DNA of 64,000 bases, from contig NZ_JQMO01000003.1 in NCBI RefSeq assembly GCF_000744785.1, forward strand, positions 1,550,001-1,614,000, written 5' to 3'. Below, piece by piece: positions 53,501 through 62,784 of this stretch; the stretch's first letter is position 1, and each line of letters starts with the position of its first letter. The DNA comes from Kitasatospora azatica KCTC 9699 (lineage in GTDB: Bacteria; Actinomycetota; Actinomycetes; Streptomycetales; Streptomycetaceae). Made by a program: the position numbers and the translations under genes. The notes under the pieces are model-generated. The model was given only the letters and a program-made list of their open reading frames with translations. It had not been told where the DNA came from and ran no database searches.

Positions 53501-53661
53501 TCGCCGAGGAGCTCTTCATCTCGCCCAAGACGGCCAGCGTGCACGTCTCCAACATCCTGGCCAAGCTGGAGGTGTCCGGCCGTGGTGAGGCGGCGGCGCT
53601 GGCCCACCGGCTGCGGCTCTTCCCGGAAGGCCGCACACCGGTTGCGGTCGGCGGCGCGTAG
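50590..53661 (+). CDS. Large LuxR-family (LAL-type) transcriptional regulator
   Basis: 1023 residues: an N-terminal AAA/STAND ATPase (Walker A GGEAGVGKT at 38-46; Walker B LVLAIEDLHWSD), a long TPR-like helical middle and a C-terminal LuxR DNA-binding domain (LTPRETDVLRLLAEGRTNRQ, then IAEELFISPKTASVHVSNIL). Such proteins sense ligands through the middle and act as pathway activators. Unusual: five cysteines within 12 residues (455, 456, 457, 462, 466; PPCCCAPGTCEPEC). The GTG at 50590 is favoured because a CATGCT box ends 7 nt upstream. ATG 50578 and ATG 50599 are alternatives. No cluster is adjacent, so its targets are unknown. Confidence 0.9.
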   Translation: MEQMSVSPVFVGRGNELAALTAALRRAAGGAPQALLIGGEAGVGKTRLLEEFLCAAEQGGTGTVTMLGNCLEVGAEGLPYAPLVTALRRLHRRIGPELERAADGLEGHLSRLLPEFGEADTEPNDEYGRARLFEQIALLFERLAAEHPLVLAIEDLHWSDRSTRELLGYLIATLHRSRVLIVATYRTDDLHRRHPLRPFLAELERQRTVQRLELNRFGRQEVAAQLAGILRTEAPDHQLVERIHRRSEGNPFFVEELACSYTGGCAVGMSETLRDILLVRVEALPEATQRVVRIAAEGGSRIEHELLAAVLDGPEDELLDALRTAVGANILQPDKDGEGYRFRHALVREAVSDDLLPGERTRINRRFATVLAAEPGLVHCDEGPARLANYWYHAHDPARALPTALDAARAARRRNAFAEQLSLLERAIELWDEVSEETQKATLRPPDWAETYPPCCCAPGTCEPECDQLQLVDVLAEAVVAARRAGDRDRGLSLAKRALKQVDETENPLRAAWFRMNRAKMLGHLNRAGGDEELAHARRLVEGRAPSAVQADVFSLAAGQAMLHGATEADLVTAERAVAIAREVGATSVELHALMTLGSLYTEFGDPERGIALLRQAIEGARRHAVPDLLTRGLNNLASLFGHLGRAEEAVTLAREGLAVAGRLGLLRNTGAILAGNLAECLLLVGRPAEAAEALAAWKEDSRAEAYDPFLHRLRGELALVNGDLTAAREHLGRSEVSFDRDQPQHAVPRARLEIDLAGRTGRPLEARSVLLAVLDSPITTRESLLLPLLARAAGVEADSRGLPAADQDRPAVLDRIAAELAEQRPVVPLHQGWARLAEAELARAAGVDTAAHWAAAIEPLRATGLPYPLVLALLGAGGAAAAAGDRERAGELLREAAELAARRGDTGLGREIARLADRAGVARALAATEGAREGARADRSEPGGASAFHLTPRETDVLRLLAEGRTNRQIAEELFISPKTASVHVSNILAKLEVSGRGEAAALAHRLRLFPEGRTPVAVGGA

Positions 53662-53766
53662 TCCGGCGCACGGACGCACGCGCCCCGGCGCGCGTGCACC
53701 CGCGCGTGCGCTACGGCCAACCAGGCCGATCTGGTCGAAACGGGTGCGGATCCCTACTCTCTGACC

Positions 53767-53781
53767 ATTACTCTAAGTTGA
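53767..53781. promoter_or_regulatory. BldD-like box upstream of GGDEF-EAL gene
   Basis: ATTACTCTAAGTTGA matches 7 of 9 fixed positions of the BldD consensus nTnACnC(A/T)GnGTnAn as I remember it; ACTC and GAGT flank the centre as an inverted repeat. About 70 bp before the start codon of a c-di-GMP gene. A TAGGGT at 53813-53818 downstream could be the -10. Confidence 0.3.
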
Positions 53782-53848
53782 GTGCACGTGTCATTGAGTG
53801 ACCGAACTGGTGTAGGGTCCCGGCTGGGAACAGAGGGGGAGGTGCCGG

Positions 53849-56800
53849 GTGGACCCCAAGCCTGAGGCCGCGCCCGGCGCGGTCGCGGCTGACACCGCAT
53901 CGCCGTCCGCCGCCGCATCGCCGTCCGTGGCCAGGCAGTTGACCGCTGCCAGACCGCTGCCCGACTGCTCGCAGCCGTCCGACTGCCCGCAGCCGGTCGA
54001 CCTCGCGGCGCGGCCGCCGGTGCTGTCCGGTCGACTGCCCGCCCTGGCGATCGCGCTGCTCTGCCTCGGCTATGCGCTGGGCGCCGCCACCGGCTGGGGT
54101 TCGCGCCCGCTGGCCCTCTTCATGGGCGATTTCGGCCTGGCCGGTGCGGCCCTGGCGGCCGCCCTCTCCTGCCTGGTGCACGGCTGCACGGTGCCCGGCC
54201 CGGCCCGCCCCGCCTGGCTGCTCTTCGGCCTCTCCTCGGCCGCCGTCGCGCTCGGCAACGGCGCCTGGGGCTGGTACGAGGTGGTGCTGCGGACCAGCGT
54301 CCCGCCGGACTCGGTGGCCGACTACGCCTTCCTCGCGTTCGCCCCGCTGGCCGTGATCGGCCTGCTGGTACTGGCCCAGCGCCCACGCGGCGCGGCCGGC
54401 TGGCTCTGCCTGCTGCTGGACGGCTGGATGGTGGCCGGCTCGCTCTTCACCCTGGGCTGGAGCCTGGCGCTCGGCCACGCCGCCGAGGGCGAGGTCGGCG
54501 ACCCGCTGCGGCTCGCCCTCGGCCTGGCCTACCCGGTGCTGGACATCCTGATGGTCTCCCTGGTGGTCGGCCTGCGGTTCCGCGGCCGGGACGGCAACCG
54601 GGCCGCCGTGCACACCGCGATGCTGGGCCTCGCGGTCACCGTGGTCTGCGACGCGCTCTTCACCTCGCCCGCGCTGCGCGACAGTTACCACTCCGGCGAG
54701 ATCCTGGACGCCGGCTGGTTCTGCGGCAGCCTGCTGCTGGCCTGTGCCCCCTGGTCGGCCCGCTGGCGCCGGGGTCGCCCGAGCCGCGAGCACCCCTCGG
54801 CCGGCGGCATCCCGCGCCGCCGGGTGGCCTCCACCTTCAGCGCGCTCACCCCGTACGCCGCCGCCTCGGTCTGCACCGCGGGCATCCTCTACAACGCCCT
54901 CGGAGGCCGTCCGATGGACCGGGTGGTGATTGTGGTCGCCTGCACGGTGGGGCTGGCGCTGATCGTCCGTCAGGGCATCATGCTGCTCGACAACCTGTCG
55001 CTGGCCCAGGAACTGGCGCAGAAGGAGGCGCACTTCCGCTCGCTGGTGCAGGGATCGAGCGACGTCATCATGATCACCGGCGCCGACGGGGTGCTCTCCT
55101 ACGTCTCCCCGGCCGCCCTGGGCGTCTACAGCCGGGACCCGGAGGAGCTGGTCGGCAGCCGACTGCTGGACCTGGTGCACCCGCAGGACGCCGACCGGGT
55201 AATCGGCGAGGTCCGCCGGTTCCTGGCCCGCACCCAGCGGCTGGCCCGCCAGCTCAGCCCGGGCTCGCACCGCGGCTCGGCCCGCAGCGGCGAGCCCAGT
55301 GCCCGGGTGGAGTGCCGGATCAGGGCCGGCGGCGGCGAGTGGCTGCACGTCGAGTCCACCGTCAACCGGTACCGCGACGGGCTGATCCTGAACAGCCGGG
55401 ACGTCACCGAACGAGTCCGACTGCAGGCCCAGTTGCAGCACAACGCGTTCCACGACCCGCTCACCGACCTGCCCAACCGGGCGCTGTTCGCCAAGCGGCT
55501 CAAGGCGGCGCTCGGCGGCCGCGGCGCCGGCCCCGACGGGGACGGCCCGCGCGAGCACCCCTACCCGGACGGCGCCACGGTGGCCGTGCTCTTCCTGGAC
55601 CTGGACGGCTTCAAGGCGGTCAACGACACCGCGGGCCACCAGGTGGGTGACCAGCTGCTGGTGCAGGCGGCTCGCCGGCTGCAGGCCACGGTGCGTTCCG
55701 GCGACACCGTCGCCCGGTTCGGTGGCGACGAGTTCGCGGTGCTGGTCAGCGGCCCGCTCGGCCGGCTGCGGGTGCAGGAGCTGGCCGAGCGGCTGCGGCA
55801 CGCGCTCTCCGAGCCGTACTGGATCGGCGGCGCCGAACTGGGCGTGGCCGCCAGCATCGGCATCGCCTTCGGCCCGTGCGACACCCGGCAGAGCGACGCG
55901 CGGCAGAGCGACACCCGACAGAGCGACGCGCGGCAGAGCGGCACCGGGCATGGCGGCACCGGGCCGGGCAGCTCGGAGGCCCCGGCCACCGAGCCCGGCG
56001 CCCTGGCCGACGAGCTGATGCGCGACGCCGACCTCGCGATGTACCGGGCCAAGTCGGAGGGCAAGGGTCGGGTGGTGCTCTACACCCCCGCGATGCGGCT
56101 CGACGTCGACCGTCGCCGGGAGCTGGACGAGCGGCTGCGGGTGGCGGTCCGCGAGGGCGGGTTCGCGCTGCTGCACCAGCCGGTGGTCGACCTGCGCACC
56201 GGCGCGGTCACCGGTCTGGAGGCGCTCGCCCGCTGGCGCTCGGCGCAGGGACTGCTGCTCACCCCGGCGGAGTTCCTGCGCGGCGCCGAGCAGGGCGACG
56301 CGGCCACCCGGTTCGCCCGCTGGCTGCTCCAGCAGGCGGTCGCCCAGGCCGCGGTCCGTGGCGTCGGCGACGGCCCCGGGCCCGCGCGCACCGGCCCGGG
56401 CGCCGTCCCGGTCTCGGTACGGCTGACCGCCGAGCGGCTCTGCGCGCCGGGCGTGTACGAGACCATCGCGGCCGCCCTGCGGGACCACGGGCTGCCCCCC
56501 GGGCGGCTGGTGATCGAGCTGGCCCGGATGGGCCCGGACAGCACCGCCGACGAGCTGGGCCGCCGTCTGGCCGCGCTGCGCCGCCTCGGGGTGGGCACCG
56601 CGCTGGCCGGTTTCGGGGCCGGTGGCGGCTCGCTCGGCACCCTCGCGCAGTTGCCCTTCGACTGCCTCAAGCTGGACCGCTCGCTGGTGCAGGAGGTGGC
56701 CGAGTCGCCGCGCTGCCGGGCGCTCGCGGGCCATGCCCTGCGGCTGGCCCGGGAGCTGGGTCTGGTCACCGCCGCCGAGGGGGTGGACCAGCAGCGCCAG

Positions 56801-57031
56801 GTCTCGGTGCTCCAGGAGCTGGGCTGCCGGCACGGGCAGGGCCTGGCCTTCGCCCAGCCGCTGGACGAGTTCCGGCTGCGCCGGGCGCTGGCCCGTAGGC
56901 TCTACCCGTTGCCCCGGCCGCTGGGCACGGTCTCGGCCCGGCGGGCCTACCTGTCGGCGGCGGACACCCGATCGGGTGGCAGGCCGTCCATTCTGGGTCC
57001 GCATGGCGAGACGGCCGTCCCACCTGCTTGA
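53849..57031 (+). CDS. Membrane PAS-GGDEF-EAL protein with degenerate EAL (probable diguanylate cyclase)
   Basis: 1060 residues: an Ala/Pro-rich cytosolic lead, ~9-10 membrane helices (65-375), a PAS domain (about 395-465; VQGSSDVIMITGADGVLSYV), a GGDEF domain with FGGDEFAVLV (625-629) and I-site RSGD at 616-619, then an EAL domain (EALARWR at 791). The EAL is decayed: NVS is SVR, the E of the second motif is lost (VIELARMG), and DDFGTG is AGFGAG, so catalysis is unlikely and it should be a product-inhibited cyclase. Residues 678-697 are four (D(T/A)RQS) repeats inside the GGDEF domain. GGGGGAGG lies 6 nt before the GTG. Resembles the Streptomyces CdgF-type proteins; name not certain. Confidence 0.9.
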   Translation: MDPKPEAAPGAVAADTASPSAAASPSVARQLTAARPLPDCSQPSDCPQPVDLAARPPVLSGRLPALAIALLCLGYALGAATGWGSRPLALFMGDFGLAGAALAAALSCLVHGCTVPGPARPAWLLFGLSSAAVALGNGAWGWYEVVLRTSVPPDSVADYAFLAFAPLAVIGLLVLAQRPRGAAGWLCLLLDGWMVAGSLFTLGWSLALGHAAEGEVGDPLRLALGLAYPVLDILMVSLVVGLRFRGRDGNRAAVHTAMLGLAVTVVCDALFTSPALRDSYHSGEILDAGWFCGSLLLACAPWSARWRRGRPSREHPSAGGIPRRRVASTFSALTPYAAASVCTAGILYNALGGRPMDRVVIVVACTVGLALIVRQGIMLLDNLSLAQELAQKEAHFRSLVQGSSDVIMITGADGVLSYVSPAALGVYSRDPEELVGSRLLDLVHPQDADRVIGEVRRFLARTQRLARQLSPGSHRGSARSGEPSARVECRIRAGGGEWLHVESTVNRYRDGLILNSRDVTERVRLQAQLQHNAFHDPLTDLPNRALFAKRLKAALGGRGAGPDGDGPREHPYPDGATVAVLFLDLDGFKAVNDTAGHQVGDQLLVQAARRLQATVRSGDTVARFGGDEFAVLVSGPLGRLRVQELAERLRHALSEPYWIGGAELGVAASIGIAFGPCDTRQSDARQSDTRQSDARQSGTGHGGTGPGSSEAPATEPGALADELMRDADLAMYRAKSEGKGRVVLYTPAMRLDVDRRRELDERLRVAVREGGFALLHQPVVDLRTGAVTGLEALARWRSAQGLLLTPAEFLRGAEQGDAATRFARWLLQQAVAQAAVRGVGDGPGPARTGPGAVPVSVRLTAERLCAPGVYETIAAALRDHGLPPGRLVIELARMGPDSTADELGRRLAALRRLGVGTALAGFGAGGGSLGTLAQLPFDCLKLDRSLVQEVAESPRCRALAGHALRLARELGLVTAAEGVDQQRQVSVLQELGCRHGQGLAFAQPLDEFRLRRALARRLYPLPRPLGTVSARRAYLSAADTRSGGRPSILGPHGETAVPPA
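55880..55939 (+). repeat. Four 15-bp direct repeats within the GGDEF coding region
   Basis: Units GACACCCGGCAGAGC and GACGCGCGGCAGAGC alternate (15 nt each, last two near-identical to the first two), encoding DTRQS/DARQS. The run lies between the FGP strand and DELMRDADLAMYRAK of the GGDEF domain. Confidence 0.9.
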
Positions 57032-57064
57032 CATCCATCCTCGCTGAGGAGGAAGGTCGGTGCC

Positions 57065-57106
57065 ATGCGCACCCGAATTCTCGTACTTGGCGGGCGCGTC
57101 GGCTGA
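57065..57106 (+). CDS. ilv leader peptide
   Basis: A 13-residue ORF, MRTRILVLGGRVG, with AGGAGGAAGG ending 8 nt before its ATG, followed within ~40 nt by an attenuator-type terminator and then ilvB. Five of 13 residues are Ile, Leu or Val (I, L, V, L in a row, then V), as expected for a leader sensing branched-chain aminoacyl-tRNA levels. Its own last codons (57093-57102) are perfectly complementary to 57136-57145. Actinobacterial ilvB operons are known to have such leaders. Confidence 0.82.
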   Translation: MRTRILVLGGRVG

Positions 57107-57146
57107 GCGGGCCACGTTGCCCGACTCGATAGAGACCGACGCGCCA

Positions 57147-57179
57147 CCCCTCGCATGCCCTGGGCACGAGGGGTTTTTT
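57147..57179 (+). terminator. ilvB attenuator terminator
   Basis: CCCCTCG and CGAGGGG with inner TGCCC/GGGCA pairing, then T6. The only classical intrinsic terminator with a long T-run among those seen here, placed ~100 nt before ilvB, so transcription must read through to express the operon. Control by ribosome stalling on the leader peptide is inferred. Confidence 0.9.
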
Positions 57180-57276
57180 GTTGCACTCGCACCGTCGCGA
57201 CACCGTTGTACCGCCCGCCCGTTTCCCCTGAAAATAGGAGGAAACGGACAGCCGCCCGGCGAAAGAAGACAGGCAG

Positions 57277-59130
57277 ATGACTGAGCACACGGCATCCCCC
57301 CGCCGCGGGGAGCACCCGGCCGCCCCGTCCCAAGACACTCCCGTTGTGGTCGAGACGATGACCGGAGCGCAGTCGCTCATTCGCTCGCTCGAGGCCGTAG
57401 GCGCGGAGACGATCTTCGGTATCCCGGGCGGCGCGATCCTGCCGGCGTACGACCCGCTGATGGACTCCACCAAGGTCCGACACATCCTGGTCCGGCACGA
57501 GCAGGGCGCCGGCCACGCGGCCACCGGCTACGCGCAGGCCACCGGCAAGGTCGGCGTCTGCATGGCCACCTCGGGCCCGGGCGCGACCAACCTGGTCACC
57601 CCGATCGCCGACGCCTTCATGGACTCGGTCCCGATGGTCGCGATCACCGGCCAGGTCGCCTCCAAGGCGATCGGCACCGACGCCTTCCAGGAAGCCGACA
57701 TCTGCGGCATCACGATGCCGATCACCAAGCACAACTTCCTGGTCACCGACCCCGCCGAGATCCCCCGGGTGATCGCCGAGGCCTTCCACATCGCCGCCAC
57801 CGGCCGCCCCGGCCCGGTGCTGGTCGACATCGCCAAGGACGCCCTGCAGGCCACCACCACCTTCCGCTGGCCGGTGGACACCTCGCTGCCCGGCTACCGC
57901 CCGGTGACCAAGCCGCACGCCAAGCAGATCCGCGAGGCCGCCAAGCTGCTGGTCGGCGCCAAGAGGCCGGTGCTCTACGTCGGTGGCGGAGTGATCAAGG
58001 CGAACGCCACCGCGGAGCTGCGGATCCTGGCCGAGCTGACCGGCGCGCCGGTGGTCACCACCCTGATGGCCCTGGGCGCCTTCCCGGACAGCCACCCGCA
58101 GCACCTGGGCATGCCCGGCATGCACGGCAGCGTCCCGGCGGTCACCGCGCTGCAGAAGTCCGACCTGCTCTTCACCCTCGGCGCCCGCTTCGACGACCGG
58201 GTCACCGGCAAGCTGGACGGCTTCGCGCCGTACGCCAAGGTGGTCCACGCGGACATCGACCCGGCCGAGATCGGCAAGAACCGCCCCGCCGACGTGCCGA
58301 TCGTGGGTGACGCCCGCGAGGTGCTGGCCGACCTGATCGTGGCCGTCCAGGCCGAGCACGAGGCCGGTCGCAAGGGCGACTACTCCGACTGGTGGGTCAA
58401 GCTCAACGAATGGAAGAAGACCTACCCGCTGGGCTACGAGCCGGCCCCCGCAGGTGAGTTGTCGCCGCAGCAGGTGATCGAGCGGCTCGGCCAGCTGGTC
58501 GGCTCGGACGCGATCTACGCCGCGGGCGTCGGCCAGCACCAGATGTGGGCCTCGCAGTTCATCAACTACGAGAAGCCGGCCACCTGGCTGAACTCCGGTG
58601 GCGCGGGCACCATGGGCTACGCGGTGCCGGCCGCGATGGGCGCCAAGGCGGGCCGGCCGGAGGCCGTGGTCTGGGCGATCGACGGCGACGGCTGCTTCCA
58701 GATGACCAATCAGGAACTGGTCACCTGCGCGCTGAACAACATCCCGATCAAGGTCGCGGTGATCAACAACGGTTCGCTGGGCATGGTCCGCCAGTGGCAG
58801 ACGCTCTTCTACAACCAGCGGTACTCCAGCACCGTGCTGCACTCCGGTCCCGACCACGACGGCATCGCGCCGCCCCCGCAGGGCACCCGGATCCCCGACT
58901 TCGTGCTGCTCTCCGAGGCGATGGGCTGTGTCGGCCTGCGCTGCGAGCGGCCGGAGGACCTGGACGCGGTGATCAAGCAGGCGATGGAGATCAACGACCG
59001 CCCGGTGGTGATCGACTTCATCGTCCACCAGGACGCCATGGTCTGGCCGATGGTCGCGGCCGGCACCAGCAACGACGAGATCCTGTTCGCCCGGGGCATT
59101 CGCCCCGACTTCGGCGACGACCTCGACTGA
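57277..59130 (+). CDS. ilvB: Acetolactate synthase large subunit
   Basis: Thiamine-diphosphate enzyme for the first common step of valine, leucine and isoleucine synthesis. 617 residues: [35 protein letters not shown] (catalytic Glu), the central FAD-binding region, and [19 protein letters not shown] (ThDP motif). The first ~25 residues are variable. AAGACAGG is close to the ATG. Regulated by the leader/attenuator just upstream. Confidence 0.97.
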   Translation: MTEHTASPRRGEHPAAPSQDTPVVVETMTGAQSLIRSLEAVGAETIFGIPGGAILPAYDPLMDSTKVRHILVRHEQGAGHAATGYAQATGKVGVCMATSGPGATNLVTPIADAFMDSVPMVAITGQVASKAIGTDAFQEADICGITMPITKHNFLVTDPAEIPRVIAEAFHIAATGRPGPVLVDIAKDALQATTTFRWPVDTSLPGYRPVTKPHAKQIREAAKLLVGAKRPVLYVGGGVIKANATAELRILAELTGAPVVTTLMALGAFPDSHPQHLGMPGMHGSVPAVTALQKSDLLFTLGARFDDRVTGKLDGFAPYAKVVHADIDPAEIGKNRPADVPIVGDAREVLADLIVAVQAEHEAGRKGDYSDWWVKLNEWKKTYPLGYEPAPAGELSPQQVIERLGQLVGSDAIYAAGVGQHQMWASQFINYEKPATWLNSGGAGTMGYAVPAAMGAKAGRPEAVVWAIDGDGCFQMTNQELVTCALNNIPIKVAVINNGSLGMVRQWQTLFYNQRYSSTVLHSGPDHDGIAPPPQGTRIPDFVLLSEAMGCVGLRCERPEDLDAVIKQAMEINDRPVVIDFIVHQDAMVWPMVAAGTSNDEILFARGIRPDFGDDLD

Positions 59131-59159
59131 CAGCCCCTCAGGAACGGGAAATCCGACTT

Positions 59160-59684
59160 ATGTCCAAGCACACCCTCTCCGTCCTGGTCGAGAACAAGCC
59201 CGGCGTGCTCGCCCGCATCGCCGCGCTGTTCTCCCGTCGGGGCTTCAACATCGACTCCCTCGCCGTCGGCCCGACCGAGCACCCGGACATCTCCCGGATG
59301 ACCATCGTGGTCAACGTCGAGGACCTGCCCCTGGAGCAGGTCACCAAGCAGCTCAACAAGCTGATCAACGTGATAAAGATCGTCGAGCTCGACCAGTCCG
59401 CTGCGATCCAGCGGGAACTGGTCCTGGTCAAGGTCCGGGCCGACAACGAGACCCGGTCCCAGATCGTCGAGATCGTGCAGCTCTTCCGCGCCAAGACCGT
59501 GGACGTGTCGCCGGAGGCCGTGACCATCGAGGCGACCGGCAGCTCGGACAAGCTCGAGGCGATGCTGCGGATGCTGGAGCCGTACGGCATCAAGGAACTG
59601 GTGCAGTCCGGTCTGGTGGCGATCGGGCGTGGCGCCCGCTCGATCACCGACCGCTCGCTGCGGGCGCTCGACCGAAGCGCCTAG
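59160..59684 (+). CDS. ilvN: Acetolactate synthase small (regulatory) subunit
   Basis: 174 residues: N-terminal ACT domain (LSVLVENKPGVLARIAALFSRRGFN, landmark NKPGVLARIAALFSRRG) for valine feedback and a C-terminal ACT-like domain ending LVAIGRGARSI. Starts 29 nt after ilvB with GGAACGGGAA upstream; forms the holoenzyme with IlvB. Confidence 0.97.
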   Translation: MSKHTLSVLVENKPGVLARIAALFSRRGFNIDSLAVGPTEHPDISRMTIVVNVEDLPLEQVTKQLNKLINVIKIVELDQSAAIQRELVLVKVRADNETRSQIVEIVQLFRAKTVDVSPEAVTIEATGSSDKLEAMLRMLEPYGIKELVQSGLVAIGRGARSITDRSLRALDRSA

Positions 59685-60836
<1,152 letters not shown>

Positions 60837-60857
60837 TCGCCCAGGTCAGCCGCGGCG

Positions 60858-60889
60858 GGGGGCAGGTCCGGAGACCCGGGCCTGCCCCC
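60858..60889 (+). terminator. Terminator after ilvC
   Basis: GGGGGCAGG pairs with CCTGCCCCC across a GC-rich loop. No T-run. Confidence 0.75.
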
Positions 60890-61110
60890 GCTGTACAACC
60901 CGTCTGGTCCCGTCCGGGTGATTTCGCCCTTCGGGCACAGGTAACTCCCCTGCACGTCGATACACTTCCGAGTGCGCGTCAGGCCCACAGCGTCGTGCGT
61001 CTACTTACGCGGCATGCCACCATCCCCCACGCCCGCCGGCCTCCTGCGCCGGCCACGCCACCCACGTGCCCGTGGAGCGGGGGAGTACCGGACAGTAAGG
61101 ACAAACTGTC

Positions 61111-62712
61111 GTGAGCAACGTGACATCCAAGACCGCCGTGGTTCTGATCGCCGAAGAGCTGTCTCCCGCCACCGTGGACGCGCTGGGGCCGGACTTCGAG
61201 ATCCGGCACTGCGACGGCGCCGACCGCACCGAGCTGCTGACCGCCATCGCCGACGTGGACGCCATCCTGATCCGCTCGGCCACCCGGATCGACTCCGAGG
61301 CGCTGGCCGCGGCCAAGAAACTCAAGGTGGTCGCCCGGGCCGGTGTCGGCCTGGACAACGTGGACGTCGCCGCCGCCACCAAGGCCGGCGTGATGGTCGT
61401 CAACGCGCCGACCTCCAACATCGTCACCGCCGCCGAGCTCGCCTGCGGCCTGCTGATCTCGGTCGCTCGCAACATCGCGCCCGCCAACGCCGCGCTCAAG
61501 CAGGGCGAGTGGAAGCGCAACAAGTACACCGGGGTCGAGCTCTCCGAGAAGACCCTCGGCGTGGTCGGCCTGGGCCGGATCGGCGTGCTGGTCGCCCAGC
61601 GGATGTCCGCCTTCGGCATGAAGATCGTCGCCTACGACCCCTACATCCAGGCGGCCCGCGCGGCCCAGATGGGCGTCAAGCTGCTCTCCCTGGACGAGCT
61701 GCTCGAGGTCGCCGACTTCATCACCGTGCACCTGCCCAAGACCCCCGAGACGATCGGTCTGATCGGCGACGAGGCGCTGCACAAGGTCAAGCCCAGCGTG
61801 CGGATCGTCAACGCCGCGCGCGGCGGGATCGTCGACGAGGCGGCCCTGGCCAGCGCCCTCAAGGAGGGCCGGGTGGCCGGCGCCGGCCTGGACGTCTACG
61901 CCAAGGAGCCGTGCACCGACTCGCCGCTGTTCACCTTCGACAACGTGGTGGCCACCCCGCACCTGGGCGCCTCCACCGACGAGGCGCAGGAGAAGGCCGG
62001 CATCGCGGTCGCCAAGTCGGTCCGGCTCGCGCTGGCCGGCGAGCTGGTACCGGACGCGGTCAACGTGCAGGGCGGCGTGATCGCCGAGGACGTCCGTCCG
62101 GGCCTGCCGCTGGCCGAGAAGCTCGGCCGGATCTTCACCGCGCTGGCCGGCGAGGTGGCCGTCCGGCTCGATGTCGAGGTCCGCGGCGAGATCACCCAGC
62201 ACGACGTCAAGGTGCTCGAACTCTCCGCGCTCAAGGGCGTCTTCGAGGACGTGGTGGCGGAGACCGTGTCCTACGTCAACGCCCCGCTGTTCGCCCAGGA
62301 GCGCGGCGTCGAGGTGCGGCTGACCACCAGCAGCGAGAGCCCCGAGCACCGCAACGTGATCACCGTGCGCGGCACCCTGGCCAACGGCGGCGAGATCGCC
62401 ATCTCCGGCACCCTCTCCGGCCCGAAGCAGCAGCAGAAGATCGTCGGCGTGGACGCCTTCGACGTGGACGTGGCGCTCACCGACCACATGGCCTTCTTCA
62501 AGTACGAGGACCGCCCCGGCGTGGTCGGCACCCTCGGCCGGATCCTCGGCGACGCGGGCATCAACATCGCCGGCATGCAGGTGGCCCGGGACGGCGAGAC
62601 CAAGGACGCGCTGGCCTCGATCACGGTCGACACCGAGATCCCGCAGGAGGTGCTGGCCGAGATCGCCGCCGAGATCGGCGCCAAGTTCGCCCGTTCGGTG
62701 GACCTCGGCTGA
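61111..62712 (+). CDS. serA: D-3-phosphoglycerate dehydrogenase
   Basis: First step of serine synthesis. 533 residues, the long type: substrate/NAD domains (LGVVGLGRIGVLVAQRM; VRIVNAARGGIVDEAAL; catalytic His in VVATPHLGASTDEAQEKAG), an intervening ASB domain and a C-terminal ACT domain (DRPGVVGTLGRILGDAGINI) for serine feedback. GTG start with AAGGA 9 nt upstream. The 274-bp gap before it contains TACACT at 60961-60966 as a possible -10. Ends at a strong terminator. Confidence 0.97.
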   Translation: MSNVTSKTAVVLIAEELSPATVDALGPDFEIRHCDGADRTELLTAIADVDAILIRSATRIDSEALAAAKKLKVVARAGVGLDNVDVAAATKAGVMVVNAPTSNIVTAAELACGLLISVARNIAPANAALKQGEWKRNKYTGVELSEKTLGVVGLGRIGVLVAQRMSAFGMKIVAYDPYIQAARAAQMGVKLLSLDELLEVADFITVHLPKTPETIGLIGDEALHKVKPSVRIVNAARGGIVDEAALASALKEGRVAGAGLDVYAKEPCTDSPLFTFDNVVATPHLGASTDEAQEKAGIAVAKSVRLALAGELVPDAVNVQGGVIAEDVRPGLPLAEKLGRIFTALAGEVAVRLDVEVRGEITQHDVKVLELSALKGVFEDVVAETVSYVNAPLFAQERGVEVRLTTSSESPEHRNVITVRGTLANGGEIAISGTLSGPKQQQKIVGVDAFDVDVALTDHMAFFKYEDRPGVVGTLGRILGDAGINIAGMQVARDGETKDALASITVDTEIPQEVLAEIAAEIGAKFARSVDLG

Positions 62713-62728
62713 CGCATCGTCGGCTTCC

Positions 62729-62764
62729 GGGGGCTCGGACCGCTGGTCGGTCCGGGCCCCCTTT
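62729..62764 (+). terminator. Terminator after serA
   Basis: GGGGGC-TCGGACCG pairs with CGGTCCG-GGCCCCC around a short CTGGT-type loop, then TTT. Confidence 0.88.
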
Positions 62765-62784
62765 GCTGTGTCCGGGTGAGGCTC

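Noticed and set aside
50245-53679. Minus-strand open frame of ~1144 codons opposite the LAL regulator
   Set aside because: Same shadow effect; the plus-strand frame has Walker motifs and a LuxR helix-turn-helix.
56161-57031. Active phosphodiesterase in the second GGDEF-EAL protein
   Set aside because: Key metal-binding and catalytic positions are replaced (SVR, IELARMG, AGFGAG), although the EAL triplet itself remains.
57028-57033. TTGACA as promoter of the ilv leader
   Set aside because: No TAnnnT follows at 16-19 nt; the position would overlap the leader ribosome site. The promoter is probably upstream inside the preceding gene.
53768-57295. Minus-strand open frame of ~1175 codons opposite the second GGDEF-EAL gene
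   Set aside because: Antisense shadow of a high-GC gene: repetitive Val/Gly/Gln/Arg composition, no domain, while the plus strand has clear PAS, GGDEF and EAL motifs.
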